Assembly (NCBI GenBank): GCA_030066195.1
Contig: JASJCB010000070.1
Span: 1 to 41,448 of the forward strand
Direction of reading: 5' to 3'
Length of the DNA: 41,448 bases
Origin: Acidobacteriota bacterium
GTDB lineage: Bacteria > Acidobacteriota > Holophagae > Acanthopleuribacterales > Acanthopleuribacteraceae
Shown: positions 17,893 to 26,326 of the stretch, one piece after another
How positions within the stretch are numbered: position 1 is the stretch's first letter
Layout: each line of letters begins with the position of its first letter
Notes under the pieces: model-generated
What the model saw: the letters and a program-made list of their open reading frames with translations, nothing else
The model's database searches: none
Told to the model about the DNA's origin: nothing
Position numbers and translations under genes: made by a program

Positions 17893-18295
17893 AGGGACGC
17901 AATCCTAACACCGAACCCCTTTCCATTTCAAGTGGAGACAAGCTTGCTGTCCGACTTCCCCAGGTCGCCGGGTGGGCATGCTAATTACCCCCGGCGGCAG
18001 CGCCTACGCTGGGACTACCGTTTCTGCCTTAGCTGGTATTCCATCGCCAATTCGGGCACCATTGCGAAATGAAAGGCCAATCACCGTCATTCTCTCGTTA
18101 ACCCAAACAATTTTTGCGACGACGCAGAATACGGTCCAGTTGTTGACACTTGATCGAGGATCCGAGTCTTGCTGGTTTGGAAACTCAGCCATCCACTGTA
18201 AAATGGTTCGTGCCGCTCGGTGAAACCAGATACCGTCCAAAAACGAATAACAAAGAGAACCCCAATGAATGAATGATCTGAGGTGGAGGTGCTTC
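17893..18295. other. Intergenic region before the serine-hydrolase gene
   Basis: 403 bases with no supported gene and no clear terminator after the transporter. A consensus TTGACA at 18143-18148 lacks a credible -10 at 16-18 bases. A small hairpin (CAGCG/CGCTG near 18000) is unremarkable. Nothing else is seen. Confidence 0.5.
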
Positions 18296-19810
18296 ATGCG
18301 GAATCTGTTCCTGGGCCTGTTGATCCTTGCCGGCAGCCTTGTCCCGGCCCATTCCGGCGGATCGGACCTGCCCGAGCCCGATCGGGTAGATGCCTATCGT
18401 CAGCGGTTGGATGAAATAACGCCCCGCTATTTGGAAACATTGTTGGTACCGGGTGTGGCGGTCGCCCTGATCGAGGACGGCCGTGTGGTGTACACGGGCG
18501 GTTATGGTTACGCGGACATGGCTTCCAAAAAAGCCGTCACCGCGGATACGGTGTTCAATATCGGCTCCATCTCGAAGACGGTCAGCACCTGGGGCGTCAT
18601 GCGGCTGGTAGAAACCGGTAAGGTCGATTTGGACGTGCCGGTGGAACGCTACCTGACACGCTGGAAGCTGCCGCCTTCCCAATTCGACGCGAACGGTGTC
18701 ACGGTTCGGCGCCTGCTCAGCCATACCGCGGGCCTGTCTCTGCATGGTTATCCGGGTTTCGGCCCCAACGACAGGCTGCCCACCATCGAGGCATCCCTCA
18801 AAGGCGCGATCAACAGCAACCAGAAAGTCGATGTCCGCCTGATCATGGAGCCGGGTACCCGGTGGAAATACTCCGGAGGCGGGTACACCATTCTGCAATT
18901 GCTCATCGAGGAACTCAGCGGCCAATCGTTCAACGACTACATGAAAGCGCAGGTGTTTCGACCGCTGGGCATGAATAGTAGTGACTTCACCTGGCCCGAG
19001 CCCATCAAGGTCCGCACCGCAATTCCCTATGACGCCTGGCTGGAGCCGACACCGCACGTGCTGTTCACGGCCCGTGCCGCGGCGGGCTTACACACTACTG
19101 TCAAGGATCTGGCCCGCTTCGCCGCGGCCGGTCTCAAAGGCAGCCGGGATGGGAACGGCGGAGGCGGTGTGCTCAAACAGTCAACGCTGGACCTCATGTT
19201 CCAGCCCGCGGAGAACAGTCCCAACTATGGCTTAGGTTACTCGGTCAATAGCCGAAACGGCTTGGTGACCGTGGGTCACGGCGGCTCCAACCGGGGATGG
19301 CAAGCCCAGATGACCATCGCCCCCAAAACCGGTGACGGCATTGTGTTGCTGACCAATAGCTCGTCCGGGTTCGGTGTCGTGAATGCGTTGTTCTGCGACT
19401 GGGTCACCTGGAAGACCGGTCAGTCCCTCGGTGACCGGTGTAAACAAAGCATTGCTACGGTCATGCGCGCGCAATTGAAAAAAGACCGGAAGGTGGCTGA
19501 AGCCATTGCCCTGTACCGCCGGCTCAAACAAGAAGAACCCGATCACTATCGCTTTGGGGAAGGCGAATTGAACATGCTGGGCTACCAGGTCATGGGCCGC
19601 GATGATGTGGACGGAGCCATCGAAATCTTCAAGTTGAATGTAGAAGTGTTTCCCGAGGCATACAATCCATGGGACAGCCTCGCCGAGGGCTACATGATGC
19701 GCGGCGATGACGCCCTCGCCGTCAAGCACTACCGCAAATCGCTCGAGCTCAACCCGGACAACCGGAACGCCGTGGAGATGATCAAAAAAATCGAGGCGAA
19801 AAAAAAGTAA
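18296..19810 (+). CDS. Secreted serine hydrolase (beta-lactamase family) with C-terminal TPR
   Basis: 504 residues. A signal peptide ('MRNLFLGLLILAGSLVPAHS') is followed by a class C beta-lactamase/DD-peptidase fold. The SxxK motif is 'SISK' (residues ~91-94, nucleophile Ser and general-base Lys). The second motif is Tyr-Ser-Gly (~192-194, in place of the usual YxN), and the third is 'GHGGS' (~327). The Asn-to-Gly change in the second motif is common in esterase-like members, so the enzyme may be an esterase or peptidase and not a lactamase. The last ~90 residues hold a TPR-like tail ('NPWDSLAEGYMMRGDDALAV'), an arrangement found in several environmental bacteria. ATG 18296 has GGAGG seven bases upstream; ATG 18269 is poorer. 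No beta-lactam-related neighbour exists. Confidence 0.85.
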   Translation: MRNLFLGLLILAGSLVPAHSGGSDLPEPDRVDAYRQRLDEITPRYLETLLVPGVAVALIEDGRVVYTGGYGYADMASKKAVTADTVFNIGSISKTVSTWGVMRLVETGKVDLDVPVERYLTRWKLPPSQFDANGVTVRRLLSHTAGLSLHGYPGFGPNDRLPTIEASLKGAINSNQKVDVRLIMEPGTRWKYSGGGYTILQLLIEELSGQSFNDYMKAQVFRPLGMNSSDFTWPEPIKVRTAIPYDAWLEPTPHVLFTARAAAGLHTTVKDLARFAAAGLKGSRDGNGGGGVLKQSTLDLMFQPAENSPNYGLGYSVNSRNGLVTVGHGGSNRGWQAQMTIAPKTGDGIVLLTNSSSGFGVVNALFCDWVTWKTGQSLGDRCKQSIATVMRAQLKKDRKVAEAIALYRRLKQEEPDHYRFGEGELNMLGYQVMGRDDVDGAIEIFKLNVEVFPEAYNPWDSLAEGYMMRGDDALAVKHYRKSLELNPDNRNAVEMIKKIEAKKK

Positions 19811-19861
19811 GAGCTCTATTGCCGGCTCGGTCGGATCGAATTCTCGTGGACACCCAAAACC

Positions 19862-20352
19862 GAAAGCGAAACCTTGAGTTTGTGGCGTTACGGCATCATC
19901 GCCCCGTTACTCCACCGGCAACCCGGTGAGATCAAACAAGATGCGCTCCTGGCCAGGTTGGCCTCTCAACCCTGGCGTCGCCCGGATGGGACCAACGTCC
20001 TGCTGAGTCCGGAAACCTTGCGGAAATGACTGTACCGTTTCAAGCAAGGCGGCCTACCCGCTTTGGCCGACCACCGGCGCGGCCACGGCCGCTTTCGTAT
20101 TCCGAAGAAATTGGAAGACGGCTTATATCAAACACGACAAGCCCACTCCAGATGGACTACCCAACTGGTTCTGGAGGAAATGCAAAGACAGAAGCTGTGG
20201 AACGGTCGCCGGCCGTCCCGTTCGGCCCTCTACCGCTTCATCAAGGCACATAACCTGGGTCGCGACCCGCATCGTGAACCGAAGTCCGCCCGCGCCTTCT
20301 CCTTCGATGCCTTCGGTCAACTTTGGGTTGCCGACTTCATGCATGGCCCGAA
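19862..20352 (+). pseudogene. DDE transposase remnant (integrase-core type)
   Basis: The frame reads 'LSLWRYGIIAPLLHRQPGE', an N-terminal HTH region, then a stop (TGA 20027-20029) exactly where 'TLRK-W-LYRFKQGG' would be expected, which suggests a Trp-to-stop mutation. It continues in the same frame through 'GLPALADHRRGHGR', 'RPSRSALYRFIKAHNLG' and 'LWVADFMHGPK', which contains the first catalytic Asp of the DDE triad. Immediately after that the homology stops and the 42-bp repeat array begins, so the second Asp and the Glu are missing. The element is dead. No terminal inverted repeats were identified. It is related to the Mu/IS481-like integrase-core transposases, but I cannot name the IS. 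Confidence 0.7.
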
Positions 20353-20359
20353 ATTACTC

Positions 20360-20630
20360 TTTTCTTTCACATTAATTTTAGTGCGCAAAGAATCAGTTCT
20401 CATTCTTTGCTCCTGACTTTTCCGGGTCGAGGAATGAGGCCTCATTCTTTGCTCCCAACTTTTCCGGGTCAAGGACTCACAACTGATTTCTTTCACATTA
20501 CTTTTCAGGGCGCAAAGAATCGGTTTTGATTCTTTGCTCCTGACTTTTCCGGGTCGAGGAATGAGGACCGATTCTTTGCTCCTGACTTTTCCGGGTCGAG
20601 GAATCGGAAAGGATTCTTCGACCCTCAGTT
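20360..20630. repeat. 42-bp tandem repeat array 1
   Basis: Six full units and one degenerate unit begin near 20360, 20402, 20444, 20486, 20529, 20571 and 20613. The shared skeleton is ATTCTTT, seven variable bases, ACTTTTC, a GGG-centred core, and GAAT, followed by about eight bases that differ between units. Two unit types occur in the order B A A B A A A', giving a 126-bp higher-order period. One unit is 43 bases long, which shifts the frame and argues against coding. Junctions form inverted repeats: GAATGAGGCCTCATTC is a perfect palindrome, and GCAAAGAATC/GATTCTTTGC can fold into a ten-pair hairpin. The array abuts the broken transposase. Confidence 0.8.
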
Positions 20631-20872
20631 TATCGGAACAACCAATGACAACCGGACTTTCGCCACCCGAGTCCGTGAGCGACAACCCAACGTCATCTCG
20701 AGGACGTCCCCTTGCTTTCTTCTGCGACTTGACTCGTTCGTATCCCGCGCGTGATTCACCCTGACTCCGTATGCCGGGCGGTTGCCCTGCCCGGCGATAA
20801 AAAGGATGCCCCGCCTCTGTCTTTCCGGTAGAATAATGACAGAAGATTCTAGAAAACGGTAAGAGGGTGTCC

Positions 20873-21400
20873 ATGCCTTTTGAAAAGCTGAACATCAACC
20901 CCATCTTAATGAACTGCGTGATCGAGGGCTCGATCGGCGGACTCAGTATGACGGGGATTGTTCCCAAGGCGGTCGGCGTTTCGCGTTTCTCGACCGCGTC
21001 CAAGGAATTGAGTGTGATCGTGGGCCTGCACGGCCAACGCAACGGTAATATGACCCTTAACCTGTCCGAGCGGACCGCCACCTTCCTGGCCGGGAAGTTG
21101 CTCGGAATGAATATTACCGAAATGAACGAGGAAACCATCGACGCTATCTGCGAGATCGGTAACATGGTGGCCGGCCAGTTCCATAACCGGTTGCACGGAA
21201 CGCCCTTCCATTTCGACGGGATCTCGTTACCGGCCTTCATCTTCGGCGCCAATTACAATCTGTACCACCTGAAAAACCTGATTACGGTCTCGGTAACCTT
21301 CGAGATCGATGAGGTCAGCGTGGTTCATATGAAGGACAAATTCTTCACCAGCACCATTTCCCTGCTGGGAAGCGCGCCGTCGGTTCGCCGCCGCCGGTGA
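20873..21400 (+). CDS. CheX-like chemotaxis phosphatase
   Basis: 175 residues, one domain. The segment 'ETIDAICEIGNMVAGQFHNR' matches the E..N phosphatase helix of CheX/CheC proteins, where Glu and Asn position water to hydrolyse phospho-CheY. The preceding 'GNMTLNLSERTATFLAGKLL' matches the strand-helix unit typical of CheX. CheX dephosphorylates response regulators, usually CheY, but stand-alone CheX domains also serve other two-component systems. No che gene is nearby, so its partner is unknown. ATG 20873 has GAGGG six bases upstream; an in-frame GTG lies at 20867. A GC-rich hairpin (20773-20795) lies upstream. The stop codon is shared with the A tract of a minus-strand terminator. Confidence 0.75.
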   Translation: MPFEKLNINPILMNCVIEGSIGGLSMTGIVPKAVGVSRFSTASKELSVIVGLHGQRNGNMTLNLSERTATFLAGKLLGMNITEMNEETIDAICEIGNMVAGQFHNRLHGTPFHFDGISLPAFIFGANYNLYHLKNLITVSVTFEIDEVSVVHMKDKFFTSTISLLGSAPSVRRRR

Positions 21401-21430
21401 AAAAAGGGACGGAGTGCAACGCTCCGTCCC
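21400..21430 (-). terminator. Minus-strand terminator of a collapsed gene, abutting the CheX-like gene
   Basis: GGGACGGAG (21406-21414) pairs with CTCCGTCCC (21422-21430). Read on the minus strand, the hairpin is followed at once by TTTTTT (complement of 21400-21405), an excellent intrinsic terminator. In the plus direction the following bases (TGGTTT) are poor, though some two-way function is possible. Confidence 0.75.
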
Positions 21431-21434
21431 TGGT

Positions 21435-21593
21435 TTAGCCCGCTGCAGCCTCGCGGACCTGGATAAACTTACCGGCCTCGGGTAGTCATGGTCGGCCCCG
21501 TGGGGAGAGCGTTACCTCGTATCCGGCTGCCTGTAAACCCGGATCTGATTGCAGCTCGCCTTGACCGGCGCCCACGATGGTGATCTTGCGCAT
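21435..21593 (-). pseudogene. Collapsed flavin-monooxygenase gene (StyA-like)
   Basis: ATG at 21593 follows a strong GGAG and encodes 'MRKITIVGAGQGELQSDPGL' and then 'QAAGYEVTL', the FAD/NAD-binding beta-alpha-beta start of StyA-type monooxygenases. The third Gly of the GxGxxG motif is altered (GAGQGE). After 35 codons there is a TGA (21488-21486). In the same frame the sequence continues for 16 codons ('LPEAGKFIQVREAAAG') to a TAA at 21435, directly before the terminator. Start, stop, ribosome binding site and terminator of the original gene thus survive while over a kilobase of the middle is missing. The StyA-like assignment rests on about 30 residues. Confidence 0.55.
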
Positions 21594-22515
21594 GTCCTCT
21601 CCCTGGAACCGGACGATTTTCAATTGAGGGTCAGAAACAGGGACGGCGAACCGGTCCGCCCATAGCGTCTAGATCACTTTGAACGAACCGTGCCGTTATC
21701 GAGACGCATACCTCCCGATGCGTCTCGAATCCCAACTCCACTGCCGAACACCTGAAAGAGTTCGATAGGGAATCCCGCCCGACCGCATGCCACCCGCAAC
21801 GGTGCGGACAGACGGATCGGTACCTTTCAACCCCGTTTGAAACCAGGGTTTGAGGTAATCGAACCGCGGAAGGCCGCCTCGCCGACCAAAAGGGTCGGAA
21901 CCGGTTATGCTCTTTGCCCGGAGCTATGCTTCTCCGCCTCAGTATTCGGCAGGTGCAGTTGTCTAAGATCAAAAAGCTAACTTGTGCGGCCACCCACTTT
22001 TTCGGGCATACGAGAAAATAATTTAAGCAAATTGTAATCGGTCACGTTAAGCCCCTGAAAGTAAATAAACTAACGATGTGTAACATGGTTCAGTAATTTC
22101 ACCCTTCCGTGAAGAAGTGACTTCCAGTCAAACACCAGGCCCGGGTGTGATGCCGAGTTTGGATGCAGAACGGGTCAAACGGCATCAGGCGCAACTCGTC
22201 GCGCGAAGGGCCGATCTTGACAGGCTTTATAAAGTTTGTGAGATGGATCAACTTCACCGAAACTGCATTTCAGTTTTGGGGTTCGCCCGCCCGATAGGCT
22301 CAGTGCGCGGCGGGCAAAAACCCGTCGAACCCATCGGCCGAGCATCGAAGCATTTATTATCCAGCGGCCGGTTCAGCGCACGATCCACGAGAGCCGGGCC
22401 TTTACGGTAGAACACGCCGGACGGGCCGCTCAAGACTAGAGTCACCACAAGGGCGTTGTTTCCATTCTCCAAACCCTGGGGAGAAGCTGCGTCCGCATTA
22501 TCTCGGGAGGCACTA
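21594..22515. other. Long intergenic region upstream of the repeat-protein gene
   Basis: About 920 bases. Frames at 21631-21993 (minus) and 22117-22410 (plus) lack ribosome binding sites and protein-like composition. An 11-pair perfect hairpin (TCGAGACGCAT 21699-21709 with ATGCGTCTCGA 21718-21728) has the loop ACCTCCCG. A TTGACA occurs at 22217-22222 with a weak -10 (TGAGAT, 16 bases). The 300 bases before the start codon are GC-rich and may be a structured leader. No riboswitch motif was recognised. Confidence 0.5.
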
Positions 22516-25500
22516 TTGCAGCGGATTTTGTACACCATATTTGTTTTTCCGGCGCTGTTGAGCTTTGCTTACGGCGCCACCACCAACCTTAATATCGACC
22601 TCGACTATGTCAATTTAGATACGAACACGGTAGAAAACAGTCCGACCTTGACCCCGTCGCCCGGTTGGGACATCCGCATTGTCCCCCACGCGACTCTCAT
22701 CGATACTTTCGTGGTGGAGCACAATCAGCCCGAATGGGTCTACCTGGCGTACATGCCCACAACCGCCTTCAATGCAGTGACTTGGAACGACGCGATGAGC
22801 GCTCCCTGGGATAACAGCTACACCGGCAACGCCTTCCAGCCAGGGGATGTTATTTTGGTCAACACGCCGGAGGGCCGCTTCTTTAAATTGGGCAATCCCG
22901 TAGCCAATACCGCCGCCTGGACCTTCCAGATAGAATACGAAGAATTATTTCCTCCGCCGCCGCCCGTGCGCATGGAGTACCTGGCGATCGACAGCGATTA
23001 TATCGACCTGGACATGCCCCAAACCTGGCGCGACTATTGGGGCACCCAGCCTTACGGTCAGCCCTGGGACTTCCGCTTCGTCGCCGATCCCATCCTGCCC
23101 GAGACCTTCCAGGTCTACCCCAACACCACCGATTTCACCTACGTCAGCTCCGCGGTGATGGACTACAGCACGGCGACCTACGACGACGCCTGGCTGAACA
23201 CCATGTACAACACCACGCCGCCCGAGGCCGCTACCTCCGGTCGCGTCTTCTTTGTACAGACCAGCATGGGCCGCGTCTTCAAGGTAGGTAACTTCGCTTT
23301 CGACAACTATACCTGGCGCATGCACTTCGATTTCGAAGAGCTGTTCCCTCCGCCTCCTCCCGCTCCGCCTGTTCGGGACGAGTACCTGGCGATTGAAAGC
23401 GACTATATTGACCTGGACATGCCCCAAACCTGGCGCGACTACTGGGGCACCGAACCCTACGGTCAGCCCTGGGACTTCCGCTTCGTTACCGATCCCGTAC
23501 TGCCCGAAACCTTCCAGCTTCAGCAGAACCAGACCAACTGGATCTACGTGGCGCACCTGGTCGGCTACACCTACGAAAACGTCACCTGGAACGATGCCAT
23601 GAACGCGCCGCTGACCAACTCCTGGACCACCGATCCCGTGGTCGCCGGCAATGTCATCATCGTGCAAACCGAGCAGGGCCGCTACTTCAAAATCGGCAAC
23701 GCCGCCTTCGACAACTACACCTGGCGCATGCACTTCGACTATGAAGAACTGCTGCCCCCGCCTCCGCCCGTCCGCGACGCCTATTTGGGCATCGACTACG
23801 ACTATATGGATCTGGACAACGCCTCGTTCAGCCGGGACGAATGGGCCGGTCCGCCCGCAACACCCTGGGACATCCGCATCACCTGGGACCCCGTCAATAC
23901 GAACAACTACTATGTCGAGGTCAACAACAGCCAGGGCACTTTGGTCGGTCATGCCACGGGAGCGGGCTACGCTTCGGTAGGCTGGACCGAGGCAAGCACC
24001 ACCCCGCTCAGCCCCGGCCCCGATACCACGCCCTTCACCACCTCCGGCACCGTCATTATCCAAACCAACCAGGGTCGTTTCTTCAAACTGGGCAACCCTC
24101 ACTTCGACAGCTACCTGTGGCGCATGTACTTCGACTATGAAGAACTGTTCCCGCCCGCACCGCCCGCAACCGACGGTTGGCTGGCTCTGGACAACGACTA
24201 CCTGGACCTGGACAGCAACACCTTCTACCGCGACCAGTGGGGCGGCGAGCCGGCCGCGCCCTGGGATATCAAGATTGCCTTCGAGCCTGTGAACGGTACC
24301 GGTTATGTTCACCAGAACACCGGCTACGGCTTATCCATCGCCCACCTGACGGGCCGCACCTTCGCCTCGGTAACTCATACCGACACCCTGACCGCCGTCT
24401 GGAATCCGGGCTTGGATACCACCGCCTTCTCCAATGATCGCGTGGTGTTGGTCATGACCACCGACGGTCGCACCTTCAAACTGGGCAATTCCTTCTTCGA
24501 CAGTTTCAACTGGCGCATGCACTTCGACTTCGAAGAGTTGATCCCCAACCCGCCGCCCGCTCGCGACGAGTACCTGGGCTTGGACGCCGACTACCTGGAC
24601 CTGGATACGGGCAATGTGGTCCGTCAATACTGGGCCGGCGAACCGGTCGATCCCTGGGACATCAAGATCAATTCCAACTGGGACCCTGTCAACAACGTGG
24701 ACGCGCCTTACGTCTACACCAACTCCATGTACGGCCTGGTGATCGCTCACATGCCGGGCGCCGACTACACGTCAGTTGACTGGAGCGCCGGCATGACGGC
24801 AAACTGGATGCCCGGTTCGCCGATGACACCCGTGGACGCCGGTATGGTGGTCTTGGTCAACACTACCGACGGCCGCACCTTCAAGCTCGGGAACTTCCAC
24901 TTTGACCAATTCAGTTGGCAGATGGGCTTCGACTACGAAGAACTGTTGCCGCCGCCTGCGCCCGCACGATCCGAGTACCTGGGTTTTGACGGCGACTACC
25001 TGGACCTGGATACCGGCAACGTGGTTAGACAGTACTGGGCCGGCGAGCCCACCGATCCGTGGGACATCAAGATCAACTCCAACTGGGACCCCGTCAATAA
25101 CGTGGACGCGCCTTACGTCTACAGCAATGCCTCGCACGGTCTGAGCATGGCCCACCTGCCCGGCGCAGACTACGCAACGGTAGGCTGGAACGACGTCGTG
25201 ACGGCAGCCTGGGTACCCGGCTCGCCCATGACGCCCGCCATCGACAGCAACCTTGTAGTGTTGGTCAACACCACCGACGGTCGCACCTTCAAGATCGGCA
25301 ACTTCTACTTTGACCACTACATGTGGCAGATGGGCTTCGATTACGAGGAACTGCTGCCGCCTCCGGCGCCCGCTCGCGATGAGTACCTGGGGCTGGACGG
25401 CGACTACCTGGACCTGGACACCGGTAACGTGGTCCGCCAATACTGGGCCGGAGAGCCCACCGATCCCTGGGATATCAAGATCCAGTCCAACTGGGACCCG

Positions 25501-26157
25501 GTCAACAATGTGGACGCACCTTACGTCTACAGCAATTCTTCCTACGGCTTGAGCATGGCTCACCTGCCCGGCGCGACCTACGCCTCGGTAGATTGGAACG
25601 ATGCGCAAACGGCAGCCTGGGCACCCGGCTCGCCCATGACGCCGAGCATCGACCCCAACCTGGTGGTGCTGATCAACACCACCGACGGCCGCACCTTCAA
25701 GGTAGGCAACTTCTACTTCGACCAGTACATGTGGCAAATGGGCTTCGACTACGAGGAACTGCTGCCTCCGCCGGCGCCCTCTCGGGATGCCTACGTGGGT
25801 ATCGCCTATGACTACGTGGATCTGGACACCAATACGGTATGGCAAGACCAGTTCAGCGGTCCTCCGACCGGCGGTTGGGACCTGCGTTTCTACGAGGACC
25901 CCGTAAACTTCGGCACCTTCTATATCGAGCTGAATCCCAACTACGGTTTGACTCACGCCGAAGTGTTCAGCGCCTATTCAACCGTAACCTACAACGACGC
26001 AATGGCCGCAACCTGGACTTCGGGCAACCCGGTCTTCCCGAATGCGGCTACCATTGTCGTTAACACCACGGACGGCCGTACCTTCAAACTGGGGAACGGC
26101 TTCTTCGATTCCTATGCATGGGAGATGGGCTTCGACTACCAGGAGCTCTCCCAGTAA
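22516..26157 (+). CDS. Secreted protein with nine ~133-residue repeats
   Basis: 1213 residues. TTG 22516 is the start because GGGAGG lies five bases before it and it gives a clean signal peptide ('MQRILYTIFVFPALLSFAYG'). The rest is nine repeats that begin near 22573, 22970, 23375, 23777, 24170, 24566, 24971, 25376 and 25784. Each has an acidic opening such as 'EYLGLDGDYLDLDTGNV', a central 'PWDIKI' segment, 'TTDGRTFKLGN' and 'FDYEELLPPPAPAR', with proline-rich linkers between repeats. The repeated D-x-D-Y-x-D-L-D could bind calcium; this is a guess. Repeats 6-8 are nearly identical, also in DNA, pointing to recent duplication. No C-terminal anchor or sorting motif is seen. A strong terminator follows. 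It is probably a surface or matrix protein. Confidence 0.8.
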   Translation: MQRILYTIFVFPALLSFAYGATTNLNIDLDYVNLDTNTVENSPTLTPSPGWDIRIVPHATLIDTFVVEHNQPEWVYLAYMPTTAFNAVTWNDAMSAPWDNSYTGNAFQPGDVILVNTPEGRFFKLGNPVANTAAWTFQIEYEELFPPPPPVRMEYLAIDSDYIDLDMPQTWRDYWGTQPYGQPWDFRFVADPILPETFQVYPNTTDFTYVSSAVMDYSTATYDDAWLNTMYNTTPPEAATSGRVFFVQTSMGRVFKVGNFAFDNYTWRMHFDFEELFPPPPPAPPVRDEYLAIESDYIDLDMPQTWRDYWGTEPYGQPWDFRFVTDPVLPETFQLQQNQTNWIYVAHLVGYTYENVTWNDAMNAPLTNSWTTDPVVAGNVIIVQTEQGRYFKIGNAAFDNYTWRMHFDYEELLPPPPPVRDAYLGIDYDYMDLDNASFSRDEWAGPPATPWDIRITWDPVNTNNYYVEVNNSQGTLVGHATGAGYASVGWTEASTTPLSPGPDTTPFTTSGTVIIQTNQGRFFKLGNPHFDSYLWRMYFDYEELFPPAPPATDGWLALDNDYLDLDSNTFYRDQWGGEPAAPWDIKIAFEPVNGTGYVHQNTGYGLSIAHLTGRTFASVTHTDTLTAVWNPGLDTTAFSNDRVVLVMTTDGRTFKLGNSFFDSFNWRMHFDFEELIPNPPPARDEYLGLDADYLDLDTGNVVRQYWAGEPVDPWDIKINSNWDPVNNVDAPYVYTNSMYGLVIAHMPGADYTSVDWSAGMTANWMPGSPMTPVDAGMVVLVNTTDGRTFKLGNFHFDQFSWQMGFDYEELLPPPAPARSEYLGFDGDYLDLDTGNVVRQYWAGEPTDPWDIKINSNWDPVNNVDAPYVYSNASHGLSMAHLPGADYATVGWNDVVTAAWVPGSPMTPAIDSNLVVLVNTTDGRTFKIGNFYFDHYMWQMGFDYEELLPPPAPARDEYLGLDGDYLDLDTGNVVRQYWAGEPTDPWDIKIQSNWDPVNNVDAPYVYSNSSYGLSMAHLPGATYASVDWNDAQTAAWAPGSPMTPSIDPNLVVLINTTDGRTFKVGNFYFDQYMWQMGFDYEELLPPPAPSRDAYVGIAYDYVDLDTNTVWQDQFSGPPTGGWDLRFYEDPVNFGTFYIELNPNYGLTHAEVFSAYSTVTYNDAMAATWTSGNPVFPNAATIVVNTTDGRTFKLGNGFFDSYAWEMGFDYQELSQ

Positions 26158-26206
26158 ACCGGATCATTCGGTGGGTTGGCGATTCCAACCCTACCCGTCC
26201 TTTAGA

Positions 26207-26239
26207 GGGGCGTCGGAGCATCTCCGGCGCCCCTTTTTT
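26207..26239 (+). terminator. Strong intrinsic terminator after the repeat protein
   Basis: GGGGCGTCGGAG (26207-26218) pairs with CTCCGGCGCCCC (26222-26233) over twelve pairs with one G-U and a CAT loop, and TTTTTT follows. Confidence 0.9.
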
Positions 26240-26326
26240 CGTAGCGGCCCGAAACCTCGAGAATAAGCCGGCACATCTAAGGAAAACCGCAACATCGCTT
26301 TAAGGTAAGCGTATCAAGGAGAAGGG

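Noticed and set aside
18143..18148. Consensus TTGACA as a -35 for the serine-hydrolase gene
   Set aside because: No acceptable -10 hexamer occurs 16-18 bases downstream.
20360..20630. CRISPR array
   Set aside because: Units are head-to-tail with an imperfect skeleton and only about 8 variable bases, there are two unit types, and no cas gene is near.
20317..21252. A 311-codon minus-strand open frame across array 1 and antisense to the CheX-like gene
   Set aside because: Its apparent 14-residue repeats only mirror the 42-bp period, the right part is antisense to a convincing gene, and the 43-bp unit shifts the repeat frame.
21631..21993. 120-codon minus-strand frame upstream of the collapsed gene
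   Set aside because: Composition rich in Arg, Cys and Ser, no ribosome binding site and no hydrophobic core pattern.
22117..22410. 97-codon plus-strand frame before the repeat protein
   Set aside because: No ribosome binding site and no domain pattern; more likely leader sequence.
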